Origin: Pseudoalteromonas rubra
GTDB lineage: Bacteria; Pseudomonadota; Gammaproteobacteria; Enterobacterales; Alteromonadaceae
Assembly (NCBI RefSeq): GCF_000238295.3
Contig: NZ_AHCD03000034.1
Location: 186,001-250,000 of the forward strand
Length of the DNA: 64,000 nt
Direction of reading: 5' to 3'
Shown here: positions 18,029-27,276 of the stretch, one piece after another
Layout: each line of letters starts with the position of its first letter
Position numbering within the stretch: position 1 is the first letter of the stretch
The notes under the pieces: model-generated
The model's database searches: none
What the model was told of the DNA's origin: nothing
The model's input: only the letters and a program-made list of their open reading frames with translations
Translations under genes and position numbers: made by a program

Positions 18029-18757
18029 TTACTCAGCTTCTACGAAGTCGTCGCTTTCAGCTTGAGCAACGATGTTGCTTTCACGACCTTCAGTGATAGC
18101 AGTTGCAACAGCACCAGTGTAAAGCTGGATAGCGCGGATCGCATCATCGTTACCAGGGATGATGTAGTCAACGCCGTCTGGGTTAGAGTTAGTATCAACA
18201 ACAGATACTACTGGAATGCCCAGGTTGTTTGCTTCACGGATAGCGATGTGCTCGTGGTCAGCATCGATGATGAAGATAGCGTCTGGAAGACCGCCCATAT
18301 CTTTGATACCACCAAGGCTCTTTTCAAGCTTTTCCATTTCGCGAGTTTTCATCAAAGCTTCTTTTTTAGTCAGCTTCTCGAAAGTACCGTCTTGGCTTTG
18401 AGCTTCAAGGTCTTTAAGACGCTTGATTGATTGACGAACTGTTTTCCAGTTAGTCAACATACCACCTAACCAACGGTGATTTACGTAGAACTGCTCGCTT
18501 TGAATAGCTGCTTCTTTAACTGCTTCGCTTGCAGCGCGCTTAGTACCAACGAAAAGGATTTTACCTTTGTTAGATGCAACGTTCGAAAGGAACTTAAGTG
18601 CATCGTTGAACATAGGAACAGTCTTTTCCAGGTTGATGATATGTACTTTGTTACGTGCGCCGAAGATGAAAGGCTTCATCTTAGGGTTCCAGTAACGAGC
18701 CTGGTGACCAAAGTGAACACCAGCTTGAAGCATATCGCGCATTGAAACGTTTGCCAT
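18029..18757 (-). CDS. rpsB: 30S ribosomal protein S2
   Basis: Small-subunit protein at the head-body junction, needed for S1 binding. 242 residues. Diagnostic blocks are VSMRDMLQAGVHFGHQ at the start, RYWNPKMKPFIFGARN, VNHRWLGGMLTNWKT and PDAIFIIDADHEHIA, with an acidic tail. Transcription probably starts near 18985, leaving a leader of over 200 nt that is a candidate for S2 feedback control. tsf follows. Confidence 0.98.
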   Translation of the reverse strand: MANVSMRDMLQAGVHFGHQARYWNPKMKPFIFGARNKVHIINLEKTVPMFNDALKFLSNVASNKGKILFVGTKRAASEAVKEAAIQSEQFYVNHRWLGGMLTNWKTVRQSIKRLKDLEAQSQDGTFEKLTKKEALMKTREMEKLEKSLGGIKDMGGLPDAIFIIDADHEHIAIREANNLGIPVVSVVDTNSNPDGVDYIIPGNDDAIRAIQLYTGAVATAITEGRESNIVAQAESDDFVEAE

Positions 18758-18986
18758 TTGTATTTTCCTCTAATTTAAGTAGGGTTAGGCCTCCACATAT
18801 CCCATAACACCAACAAGTTCGAAAATTCGGTTACCCGATAATCAGGTAAACCGGTTATTAGTCCCGAGCCTGCACCCAAGTGTATGTGTCGATATGTGTG
18901 TGTGTTAAAATTAAATTTCGTGTTGTCTTCGTTACAAACAACCTGTGAGCCTCACCAGGCCGAAAGATTTATTTGTAAAAAGACGG
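18758..18986 (-). promoter_or_regulatory. Long rpsB 5' leader, candidate S2 autoregulatory element
   Basis: Between the predicted start point and the rpsB ATG lie about 225 untranslated bases containing imperfect inverted repeats (for example GGTTTACC ... GGGTAACC at about 18830-18853 on the minus strand) and no credible ORF. Gammaproteobacterial rpsB-tsf operons are known to have conserved leaders through which S2 represses its own translation. Assignment here rests on position and length, not on a matched structure. Confidence 0.45.
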
Positions 18987-18991
18987 CGCGC

Positions 18992-19020
18992 TTTATACCA
19001 TATAAAAGAAATTAACTCAA
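18992..19020 (-). promoter_or_regulatory. Sigma-70 promoter of rpsB-tsf
   Basis: On the minus strand TTGAGT is followed after exactly 17 bp by TATAAA, then by the GC-rich discriminator GCGCGCC. A GC-rich discriminator is typical of stable-RNA and ribosomal-protein promoters under stringent (ppGpp) control, which fits rpsB. Confidence 0.75.
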
Positions 19021-19089
19021 CGTTTGGGCTAAAAATCGTTCATAAACTAGCCCGGTGTTGTTGCGTCGAAACTATGACTTGGAGTCTCA

Positions 19090-19881
19090 ATGAGTGCAGT
19101 GATCAAAACCCCTGAAGAAATCGAAAAGATGCGTGTTGCCGGTAAGTTAGCCGCTGAAGTCTTGGAAATGATTGAACCTTATGTCAAACCAGGGGTGACG
19201 ACCGATGAGCTAAACACCATTTGTCATAACTACATTGTAGATGTGCAGCAAGCAGTGCCTGCTCCACTTAACTACCACGGTTTCCCGAAGTCGATTTGTA
19301 CCTCAGTAAACCATGTCATTTGTCATGGTATTCCAAACGACAAGCCACTCAAAGATGGCGACATCATCAACATTGACGTGACCGTTATCAAAGATGGCTA
19401 TCACGGCGATACCTCGAAGATGTTTTTTGTTGGCAAACCCAGTATTCAGGGCAAGCGCCTGAGCGAAGTCACTCAGGAAGCGCTGTACATAGGTATTCGC
19501 ATGGTGAAGCCTGGTGTACGCATTGGTGATATCGGGGCTGCTATCCAAAAATATGCAGAAGGCTTTAATTACTCTATCGTCCGTGAATATTGCGGCCATG
19601 GCATTGGCGCAGAATTCCACGAAGAACCGCAAATCGTCCACTATGGTAAAGCAGGCACCGGAGAAGCCCTTGAAGCAGGTATGTGCCTGACCATTGAACC
19701 TATGGTCAATGCCGGCAAACGCCACTGCAAACTGCTGAAAGACGACTGGACCGTGGTAACCAAAGACCGTAGCTTATCTGCACAGTGGGAGCATACGCTG
19801 CTGGTCACAGAAAATGGTGTAGAGATCCTGACATTGCGCAGCGACGACACCATTGAGCGAGTGATTGAGCACAGCGCTTAA
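19090..19881 (+). CDS. map: Methionine aminopeptidase, type I
   Basis: Removes initiator methionine from nascent proteins; cytoplasmic di-metal enzyme. 263 residues. The conserved ligands are present: His79 in VICHGIP, Asp96 in IINIDV, Asp107 in YHGDTSKMF, a His in GHGIGAEFHEEP and Glu in MCLTIEPMV and QWEHTLLV. An RBS (GGAG) precedes the ATG by a few bases. It is divergent from rpsB, as in many relatives. Confidence 0.98.
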   Translation: MSAVIKTPEEIEKMRVAGKLAAEVLEMIEPYVKPGVTTDELNTICHNYIVDVQQAVPAPLNYHGFPKSICTSVNHVICHGIPNDKPLKDGDIINIDVTVIKDGYHGDTSKMFFVGKPSIQGKRLSEVTQEALYIGIRMVKPGVRIGDIGAAIQKYAEGFNYSIVREYCGHGIGAEFHEEPQIVHYGKAGTGEALEAGMCLTIEPMVNAGKRHCKLLKDDWTVVTKDRSLSAQWEHTLLVTENGVEILTLRSDDTIERVIEHSA

Positions 19882-19893
19882 TTCTTGCCATAC

Positions 19894-19918
19894 CAACGCC
19901 ACCATCGCGGTGGCGTTG
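19894..19918 (+). terminator. GC-rich hairpin after map
   Basis: A perfect 10-bp stem, CAACGCCACC / GGTGGCGTTG, with a 5-nt loop, 12 bp past the map stop. No T-run follows, so it may protect the 3' end or terminate inefficiently, allowing read-through to glnD. Confidence 0.5.
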
Positions 19919-20042
19919 CCATCCACCCGCTATGCTGCCTTTTCATCCAGTTGAACGCCCTTCGCCAATCACAACCTCGCATTTTTTTGTGACTTAGTGT
20001 AAAACTGAGCTGTGAGTTTTGCGCGCAACATAGGGAGCCCAG

Positions 20043-22661
20043 GTGGCACTACCAAACAAAGTAAAAACGCTTCTCGACGAAGCGCAAACCTTGAATGATT
20101 ACAAAAACTGCCAGGCCTATTTTTATAAATGGCTGAACAACCAGTTTTCCAAGCAACCCGTCAGACAGCTGATCAATGCCCGGGCCGAGTTTATTGACCG
20201 ACTGTTGATAAAGCTCTATACCGAAACCGGGCTGGCCCAATTCCCCGATCTGGCCCTAATTGGTGTGGGGGGATATGGCCGCGGCGAATTGCATCCGTAC
20301 TCTGACATTGACTTTCTGTTGCTGTGCAAGCAAGAGCCCGGACCTAAGCTGACAGAGTCTCTCGAGTCATTCATGACTTTGCTGTGGGATCTCAATCTGG
20401 ATATTGGCCACAGTGTGCGAACTCATGATCAGGTGCTTGAACAAAAACGCGAAGATGTGCACTTCACCACCAGCCTGCTGGAAAGTCGTTTAATTTGCGG
20501 CAATCACGTTGAGTTTGAACGACTGAAAAGCCACATTGTCGAAACGCCCATCTGGCAGTCAGATGAGTTCTTCATCGCCAAAATCAAAGAGCAACGTCTG
20601 CGACGCAGAAAATGCCATGGTACGGCTTACAATCTTGAACCGAATATCAAGGAAAACCCGGGGGGCCTGCGCGACCTTCAGACCATTTTCTGGGTTGCTA
20701 AAAAGCACTTTCATGCAGAAACACTCGAAGAGCTGATCAGTCATGGCTATCTGACCCACGAGGAGTATCAGGAGCTGCTGGAATGCCTGGAGAACCTCTG
20801 GAATATCCGCTTTGCACTCCATCTGGCAGCCGGGCGCAGTGAAAATCGCTTGTTGTTTGATTACCAGCCGCATGCCGCTGAGCTGCTGGGATTTGGCTCC
20901 GAAGGCAAGGCGTCCGTTGAGCGCATGATGAAACGCCTGTTCCGGATCATGAGCCGGGTGCGTGAAATGAACCAAATGCTGCTGGCCTACTTTGAACAGA
21001 GCATTTTGCCCGATCAAAGCGAACAAACAGTGATCCCGCTCGATAACCACTTTGAGCGTGTTGGTAATAAAATTCGGGTGAAAAATCCGTCGGTGTTCTT
21101 TCGCCGGGAAAATCTCATTTTATTGTTTGAACATATTGCGGACAACACGGAAATTACCGACATCGATCCCAGCACCATTCGCACCGTTCGTCAGGTCAGA
21201 CGACGCCTGCTGGGTGACTTGCAAGATTATGCCGCGTGCCGTGACGCGCTCATGCGCCTGCTAAAGCACCCCAACGGCATGGGCCGCGCATTTACCCTGA
21301 TGCACAAGCATGGGATCATCGCCGCCTACTTGCCACAATGGCGAAATATTTTTGGGCAGATGCAGTTCGACTTGTTTCATGCCTATACCGTAGATGAGCA
21401 CACACACAAGCTTATCAACAATATTTATCGCTATTTTAGCCACGAGCATCAGGGCGAATTTCCGCTGTGTACTGAAATCGTCACACGCATGGATAAACCT
21501 GAACTACTGTATCTGGCGGGTATCTTCCATGATATTGCCAAAGGCCGGGGCGGCGATCACTCTGAGCTGGGGGCCGTTGATGCTTCTGCCTTTGCACAAA
21601 TGCACGGGTTCTCTTCCTCAGACTGTAAACTTGTTGCCTGGCTAGTTGAAAATCACCTGTTGATGTCGGTTACAGCACAGCGTAAAGACATCAATGACCC
21701 CGACGTGATCAATGAATTTGCCTCGCGCATTAAAAACGAACGCCAGCTCGACTACCTCTATTGTCTGACCGTTGCCGATATTCGAGCAACCAACGATAAC
21801 CTCTGGAATGACTGGAAAAACACCTTATTGCGAGAGCTTTATTTGCTCACGCAGCGGGCATTGCGCCTGGGTCTGGAAAACCCCATGGATATGCGTGATC
21901 AGATCCGCGATAAGAAACAACAGGCAAAACAGCGACTGATCAATAAAGACTATCGCGAAGACCTGATAGACATGATTTGGGCGCGCTTTAAAGCCAACTA
22001 TTTTACCGCATTCAGCGAGCAGCAAATTTCCTGGCAAACCGAATATCTGCTCGGACGCGATGACTTAAGCAAGCCTTGTGTGGTTGTATCAGAACAGCCT
22101 ATGCATGGCGGTACCCAGGTGTTTGTTTATGCGCCTTATGAAGCCAGTTTGTTTGCCAAACTGGTGGCGGTCATTGGCTCTAAAAAAGCCCAGATCCAGC
22201 ATGCTCAGGTACTGACGACCAAAGATGGCTATGTGGTCTTTAGCTTTGTCATTTTAGAAGTAGACGGTCGCCCCATCAGTGGTACCCGCGCTAAAACTCT
22301 GCGCCGCAGCCTGGAAGTGATCCTCACCGATCCGAAGAAGAAAATCCGGCTGAAGAAGAACCGCTCGCAGCGTTTTAAAGACTTTAATATTAAACCTAAG
22401 GTCGTGGTACGCCCCCACGCCCGTAGTGACCGAAACCTGATAGAGATCCAGGCAGTGGATATTCCCGGCTTATTGACTAAAATAGCCGAAGTTTTTCAAG
22501 TCCATTCACTGCACATTCACGCCGCACGTATTACCACAGTGGGCGAACGCGCGGAGGATTTCTTTGTGGTCTCGGACAAAGATTATCAACGTCTCAGTGA
22601 AGATGCCAAAGCATCGTTACATCGCTCACTGATGAAAAAACTCAATGCAGAATCTGAATAA
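20043..22661 (+). CDS. glnD: Bifunctional uridylyltransferase/uridylyl-removing enzyme (PII)
   Basis: Primary nitrogen sensor: uridylylates PII (GlnB/GlnK) when glutamine is low and removes UMP when glutamine is high. 872 residues, usual size. The start is a GTG at 20043 with AGGGAG six bases upstream. The nucleotidyltransferase domain has GVGGYGRGELHPYSDIDF (about 74-91); the HD domain has FHDIAKGRGGDHSELG (from about residue 495). Two ACT domains occupy the C-terminal ~200 residues (VFVYAPYEASLFAKLV and LIEIQAVDIPGLLTKIA). dapD follows after 11 bp. Confidence 0.97.
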   Translation: MALPNKVKTLLDEAQTLNDYKNCQAYFYKWLNNQFSKQPVRQLINARAEFIDRLLIKLYTETGLAQFPDLALIGVGGYGRGELHPYSDIDFLLLCKQEPGPKLTESLESFMTLLWDLNLDIGHSVRTHDQVLEQKREDVHFTTSLLESRLICGNHVEFERLKSHIVETPIWQSDEFFIAKIKEQRLRRRKCHGTAYNLEPNIKENPGGLRDLQTIFWVAKKHFHAETLEELISHGYLTHEEYQELLECLENLWNIRFALHLAAGRSENRLLFDYQPHAAELLGFGSEGKASVERMMKRLFRIMSRVREMNQMLLAYFEQSILPDQSEQTVIPLDNHFERVGNKIRVKNPSVFFRRENLILLFEHIADNTEITDIDPSTIRTVRQVRRRLLGDLQDYAACRDALMRLLKHPNGMGRAFTLMHKHGIIAAYLPQWRNIFGQMQFDLFHAYTVDEHTHKLINNIYRYFSHEHQGEFPLCTEIVTRMDKPELLYLAGIFHDIAKGRGGDHSELGAVDASAFAQMHGFSSSDCKLVAWLVENHLLMSVTAQRKDINDPDVINEFASRIKNERQLDYLYCLTVADIRATNDNLWNDWKNTLLRELYLLTQRALRLGLENPMDMRDQIRDKKQQAKQRLINKDYREDLIDMIWARFKANYFTAFSEQQISWQTEYLLGRDDLSKPCVVVSEQPMHGGTQVFVYAPYEASLFAKLVAVIGSKKAQIQHAQVLTTKDGYVVFSFVILEVDGRPISGTRAKTLRRSLEVILTDPKKKIRLKKNRSQRFKDFNIKPKVVVRPHARSDRNLIEIQAVDIPGLLTKIAEVFQVHSLHIHAARITTVGERAEDFFVVSDKDYQRLSEDAKASLHRSLMKKLNAESE

Positions 22662-22672
22662 ATGAGGACACT

Positions 22673-23500
22673 ATGTCGGATTTAAAAACCACAATTGAAC
22701 AAGCCTGGGAACAACGCGATACCATCACACCCAGTGATGTATCACCTCAGGTTAAAAATGCCATCATTGATGCTCTGGCTTTACTGGATTCAGGCGCAGC
22801 ACGCGTTGCTGAGAAAGTCAGCGGCGAATGGGTTGTACACCAGTGGCTGAAAAAGGCGGTTCTGCTGTCATTCCGTATTCGCGATAACCAGCCTATGAAT
22901 GACGGAGTAAACCAGTTTTTCGATAAAGTGCCACTAAAGTTCAGCGACTATACACCTGAGCAATTTCAACAAGGCGGCATGCGTGTGGTTCCCAACGCCG
23001 TTGCACGTCAGGGTAGCTTCATTGGCAAAAATGTGGTTTTGATGCCGTCGTATGTCAATATTGGCGCTTATGTCGATGAAGGCACTATGGTTGATACCTG
23101 GGCCACCGTCGGTTCATGTGCTCAGATCGGTAAGAATGTGCACCTCTCTGGCGGTGTAGGCATTGGCGGTGTACTGGAGCCATTGCAAGCTAACCCGACC
23201 ATTATCGAAGATAACTGCTTCATCGGCGCCCGCTCTGAAATTGTTGAAGGGGTCATTGTTGAGGAAGGCGCAGTAATTTCAATGGGTGTATATATTTCAC
23301 AAAGTACGCGTATCTACGATCGCGAAACCGGCGAGATCCACTACGGCCGTGTTCCAGCAGGTGCCGTTGTCGTGCCTGGTTCATTACCAAGCAAAGATGG
23401 TACTCACAGCCTGTATGCGGCGATTATCGTTAAGAAAGTAGACCAGCAAACTCGTGAAAAAGTAGGCATCAACGCCCTGCTTCGCTCAGTTCAGGACTGA
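22673..23500 (+). CDS. dapD: Tetrahydrodipicolinate N-succinyltransferase
   Basis: Succinylates tetrahydrodipicolinate in the lysine/meso-diaminopimelate pathway; trimeric left-handed beta-helix enzyme. 275 residues. A helical N-terminal domain contains WVVHQWLKKAVLLSFR, followed by hexapeptide repeats including VVLMPSYVNIGAYVDEGTMV and CFIGARSEIVEGV. map-glnD-dapD is a common neighbour set. A terminator follows at once. Confidence 0.98.
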   Translation: MSDLKTTIEQAWEQRDTITPSDVSPQVKNAIIDALALLDSGAARVAEKVSGEWVVHQWLKKAVLLSFRIRDNQPMNDGVNQFFDKVPLKFSDYTPEQFQQGGMRVVPNAVARQGSFIGKNVVLMPSYVNIGAYVDEGTMVDTWATVGSCAQIGKNVHLSGGVGIGGVLEPLQANPTIIEDNCFIGARSEIVEGVIVEEGAVISMGVYISQSTRIYDRETGEIHYGRVPAGAVVVPGSLPSKDGTHSLYAAIIVKKVDQQTREKVGINALLRSVQD

Positions 23501-23516
23501 TCCACAGTCTGATTTC

Positions 23517-23543
23517 AGCCCGGTGCATGAACCGGGCTTTATT
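23517..23543 (+). terminator. Terminator after dapD
   Basis: An 8-bp stem, AGCCCGGT / ACCGGGCT, with a 6-nt loop, then TTATT. It lies between the convergent dapD and TonB-receptor genes and could serve both. Confidence 0.8.
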
Positions 23544-23552
23544 CCCCCAAAG

Positions 23553-25784
23553 TTAAAATGCCCACTTAACCCCGAACGACGGAATAATCGGCAGCCAGTG
23601 TCCCCTCTCTTCCTTTTTGAGTAACTTTCCTTGTCCATCTACTGAGTAGCTGGTTCGGTCAATACAACATTCATTGTCAAAGTTCAGTAAGTTAGAGACT
23701 TCAAAGAAAACGGTTAACTCACTGTTTGATAATGGATAGATTTTATGAATTCGCATATCAATGCGTTTGTAGTTACCCAATTCAAGCTGATTACGCTCAT
23801 TGAGGCTGCGCAGGACTTCGTAACCTCCATTGGATGTATTCTTTACCAGGCGGCCTGACTCGCCTGTCATAGGCCAGCCGGAGTGAAAATACACCAGCCC
23901 ACTTATCTGCCAGCCACTATCAAACTGATAACGACTCGTCAGCTTAACAGCGTGCCTTTGGTCCCAACTGCGCGGATACCAGCGCCCGTTAATGCTGTCC
24001 TGGGCGTTAGACCAGCTGTAACTCGCCTGCCACTGCCATTGAGCAGTAATGTGGTGCTGAAAACTCAGCTCAATGCCTTTAACTCTGGCTGAGTCCGGAG
24101 CAACCCGATACCTGTCGGCCTGTCCTTCTGGTAAGAATTCATAAAGATCAAAGGCATTTTCATACCAGGGCCGTAGCTGAGACAGTTTTTTCAGATATGC
24201 TTCGGCGCGCCATTGAAAGGTCGGGCTCAGCGCATGTTGATAAGATAAAATGACATGACGCGCTTTCTCAACGCCATGAAACTCAGTGGTACCATCGGCG
24301 ACCTGCAAGCTGAGAATATCCTCGGGCTGGTAGTACTCTCCGGCACTCAGGGAAACCCGCTGCGCGTCTGTTGGCTGATACAAAAGCGCGACTCGTGGGC
24401 TCCATTGCGCTTTGGTAAACCCATAATAATCTTGCTGGTCCCAGCGCAGACCCAGCTCAGCTACCCAGTCAGGGTTAAGTCGCCAACGGTCACTAATGTA
24501 GGCACCAAACACATTACCGGATGCGGTTAGCTGTGTTTTTTGCTGGCGGTAATCTTCACCATCATAATTTACCTGGTACCAGGCCTCCAGCCAGTAGTCA
24601 TACTCTGCATCCAGGTATTTGGCTTCAAAACCGGATTCCAGATAATGACTGTCACTGACACGCCACTGCCAGTCTTGTTTCAGTGAGTAAGCATAAAAAA
24701 ACTTGTTATCGTCCAGGGTAAGCCACACTTCGGTCGGGTCATATTGACCGCCACTGCGGTCTTCTTCGACTCTGGCGACTGACAACAGCGTCTGGCTGCT
24801 AAGACTATCGCGCCATTCTGAGTGCAAAACCGCCCACGCGTAGGCACTGCTGTACTCGCCACTGACCTTTTCCTGGACCTGATATTCCCGGACTCCATCC
24901 CATTCAGTAAAGGTGTCATCAAGGATTTCATCATCCCAGGCGTAAAGAAAGTGCCCTGACAAAGACTGGGTATCCGTCAGCTCGTAGCTGACCTTGGCAA
25001 ACAAATCCGCATATATGGGTTCAAACTTATTCGATTCGTCTTCTACCGCGTCCAGTACCAGATCAAGATAACCGCGTCTGACCGATACCAGCCAACTGCC
25101 CTTATCGTCGTCAAATGTGCCCTGCGATCCGGCTCTGGCATTAATGAAGCTTACACCCAGACTGTGTTTGTATTGCGGCATGTCATAGAGGCTTTCAATT
25201 GCCATGACACCACTCATTTTGTTGCCATAGCGTGCTGTAAATCCGCCACTGGAAAAATCCATTGCGCCTACGTTGTCCGTGTCGACAATGCTAAACGCAC
25301 TGTTGAAGCTTTTCATATGAAATGGCCGGTACAATTGCTGGCCATCCAGTAACACGAGTACTTCATCCGAATGCCCTCCGCGCACAAAAAAGTTAGCTGA
25401 GTAATCACCAGCGGCGACACCTGGTAAAGCGGGCATAAGCCGAAAAATATCATCAGCAATGTGCGGCATCGACTCGATACGCTCTTTGGAGAGGAAGTGC
25501 GTATTGTGCCGGGAAGCCAACGTATACTGGCTGCCAGTCACCGTAATGCGCTCCAGATCAGACGGTGAAGCATTGGCATGTGCCACGGTTGTGTTCAACG
25601 CAGTACAAATCAACATAACACTCAGCGATCCGGATGTTTGCGTCAGATACTTAGCTGGCATCTGGGTCGTATTGTTTGATTGTCCGTGATAAGTGCCATG
25701 ATCTGCTGGCGCACCGGGCAGTAAAAAAGGCCATTGCCGCGGTTGTAAAAGCCTGTCCTGCTGAACGGGTATTTGTCTTGTCAT
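23553..25784 (-). CDS. TonB-dependent outer-membrane receptor, substrate unknown
   Basis: Energy-coupled outer-membrane channel with plug and barrel. The plug starts near LERITVTG and carries RLMPALPGVAAGDYSANFFVRGG and VLLDGQQLYRPFH; the barrel ends IPSFGVKWAF with a terminal Phe. The start is uncertain. The ATG at 25784 has GGAG nine bases upstream but yields about 41 residues before a normal signal peptide that begins MPAKYLTQTSGSLSVML at 25661; an ATG at 25799 is also open. Either the export signal is preceded by an odd extension, or a short leader peptide overlaps. It is directly downstream of a membrane-bound AraC-type regulator, its likely controller. The substrate cannot be read from sequence. 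Confidence 0.88.
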   Translation of the reverse strand: MTRQIPVQQDRLLQPRQWPFLLPGAPADHGTYHGQSNNTTQMPAKYLTQTSGSLSVMLICTALNTTVAHANASPSDLERITVTGSQYTLASRHNTHFLSKERIESMPHIADDIFRLMPALPGVAAGDYSANFFVRGGHSDEVLVLLDGQQLYRPFHMKSFNSAFSIVDTDNVGAMDFSSGGFTARYGNKMSGVMAIESLYDMPQYKHSLGVSFINARAGSQGTFDDDKGSWLVSVRRGYLDLVLDAVEDESNKFEPIYADLFAKVSYELTDTQSLSGHFLYAWDDEILDDTFTEWDGVREYQVQEKVSGEYSSAYAWAVLHSEWRDSLSSQTLLSVARVEEDRSGGQYDPTEVWLTLDDNKFFYAYSLKQDWQWRVSDSHYLESGFEAKYLDAEYDYWLEAWYQVNYDGEDYRQQKTQLTASGNVFGAYISDRWRLNPDWVAELGLRWDQQDYYGFTKAQWSPRVALLYQPTDAQRVSLSAGEYYQPEDILSLQVADGTTEFHGVEKARHVILSYQHALSPTFQWRAEAYLKKLSQLRPWYENAFDLYEFLPEGQADRYRVAPDSARVKGIELSFQHHITAQWQWQASYSWSNAQDSINGRWYPRSWDQRHAVKLTSRYQFDSGWQISGLVYFHSGWPMTGESGRLVKNTSNGGYEVLRSLNERNQLELGNYKRIDMRIHKIYPLSNSELTVFFEVSNLLNFDNECCIDRTSYSVDGQGKLLKKEERGHWLPIIPSFGVKWAF

Positions 25785-25856
25785 TGTTGTTTTCTCCATT
25801 GAAATAACAATGACATCCTTTCGCAGCGAGGACTGTTTGTCGTCCTGACCGACTGA

Positions 25857-27056
25857 TCAGGACATATTTTCTGCCAGTATTTTACTTTGTTTTCGATATG
25901 CGCCTGGTGTTAACTCGGTATAGCGTTTAAATGCCCCATAAAACGCTGAGCGGGAATTAAAACCACTGTCCAGAGAGATATCCAGAATGCTTCTGTCTGG
26001 CTGAGACAGCAGCAGCTGCTGTGCATGCATCACTCTGAGTTGATTAATAAAATCGAAAAAACTCATGTTTTTACTTTGATTAATCGCCTGAGAAACATGG
26101 TGCCGAGAATGACCACATGCACAGGCCAGGTCGTGCAGCGTTAAATCCGCATTAAGAAACAGCTTTTCGTCCAACACCTGCTCTTCAATCAGGTTGCAGA
26201 GTTGTACAGCCAGTGATTCCGACAGTGCCGAGTTTAAGTATTTTTCGTTGTTCGGCTTATCAAGTTCAACATATTGATTGTTTTGGATAAATATTTCGGG
26301 CTGGCGCAAGCCGTAATAACTCATCAAATAAAAAAAGATGACTACGCCCAGTTCCGAGAAAAAGAACCAACGCTCGCCAATCAACCAGTCATACTCACAG
26401 CCAAATCCGTTGTCATGGTCGATACACGCCATGGCATTCACTTCTATCGCTTCGTCAATGAACCACAGTCCATAAAGCGATAGCAACATAATGAGCAAGC
26501 GTCTGAGCCAGTTCAGGTTGATCAGTTCAAGTGACGAAAAGTTATTGGCCGACAGGATCTGGTAAGCATTGAGCCTGCGCCACGCAAATAGCAGGTACAC
26601 TGCAACCTGCACCATAGCACCAAAAATGAAGACATTTTCAAACCCCGTCAGGTACCAAGATGGCAGGTTCGGGGCATACATATCACCATACAAAAATTGC
26701 CATTTACTGCGTGCATCGAGTAAAAAGAAAGGAATAGCACAAAGCAGTGCCAGCACAAACGGCAGCAAATGGACGCGATTAAACGGAATATAAGCAGGTG
26801 ATGTTAGTCTGAGTACGTAGTAGTAAAAACACGGTGCCAACAGAAAGGTCAGCGGCTCCTGAAACCCTATCAGATGAGGCAAATAGTAAAACGCCCCACT
26901 TTCATCAAGCAATATAAAAAACAACAGTGCAACAAAGCACTGAATACACAAAGCAAGCATCCTGTTTGCATCATTCGCTGTATTCTTCCGTATCAGTTCG
27001 TAACTGAGATACAGACCATGAAGACAACCCAAAGATAATATGACCAGTGTGAACAT
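25857..27056 (-). CDS. Membrane-embedded AraC-family transcriptional regulator
   Basis: The N-terminal ~270 residues hold about seven hydrophobic segments (first MFTLVILSLGCLHGLYLSYEL). The C-terminal ~110 residues form an AraC/XylS double helix-turn-helix: LTLHDLACACGHSRHHVSQA and SILDISLDSGFNSRSAFYGA, then FKRYTELTPGAYRK. This places DNA binding at the inner face of the cytoplasmic membrane, so the membrane part is probably the sensor. The ATG at 27056 is preferred; a TTG at 27071 would add five residues. The TonB receptor gene follows 72 bp or less downstream on the same strand, which suggests local control of uptake. Confidence 0.85.
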   Translation of the reverse strand: MFTLVILSLGCLHGLYLSYELIRKNTANDANRMLALCIQCFVALLFFILLDESGAFYYLPHLIGFQEPLTFLLAPCFYYYVLRLTSPAYIPFNRVHLLPFVLALLCAIPFFLLDARSKWQFLYGDMYAPNLPSWYLTGFENVFIFGAMVQVAVYLLFAWRRLNAYQILSANNFSSLELINLNWLRRLLIMLLSLYGLWFIDEAIEVNAMACIDHDNGFGCEYDWLIGERWFFFSELGVVIFFYLMSYYGLRQPEIFIQNNQYVELDKPNNEKYLNSALSESLAVQLCNLIEEQVLDEKLFLNADLTLHDLACACGHSRHHVSQAINQSKNMSFFDFINQLRVMHAQQLLLSQPDRSILDISLDSGFNSRSAFYGAFKRYTELTPGAYRKQSKILAENMS

Positions 27057-27084
27057 GCTAATTCTAACCAAGGTGTTAGCTTAC

Positions 27085-27099
27085 GGCGTATACTACGCC
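27085..27099. promoter_or_regulatory. Inverted repeat upstream of the AraC-type regulator
   Basis: GGCGTA and TACGCC, six-base arms separated by three bases, lie about 30 bp before the regulator's start codon. The position suits an operator, but the length is short enough to occur by chance. Confidence 0.3.
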
Positions 27100-27235
27100 A
27101 TGCGCTTGTGGCTTTATTGTTAATTATTTTTGCCTAGTGTGTTCCCTTATTGGTTAAATTGCAAGACACAATGGATCTGTCCACCTCGTTTTAAACGCCG
27201 AATCCAGATGACTCTGTAACCTGACGAGAAAGCGC

Positions 27236-27266
27236 CACTGCTGCAAACCAAAAGCAAGCAGCAGTG
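27236..27266 (-). terminator. Hairpin just past the unknown gene at 27277
   Basis: Perfect nine-base arms CACTGCTGC and GCAGCAGTG with a 13-nt loop, 11 bp past the stop codon on the minus strand. The T-run is poor, so termination efficiency is uncertain. Confidence 0.45.
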
Positions 27267-27276
27267 ACTGCGATTA

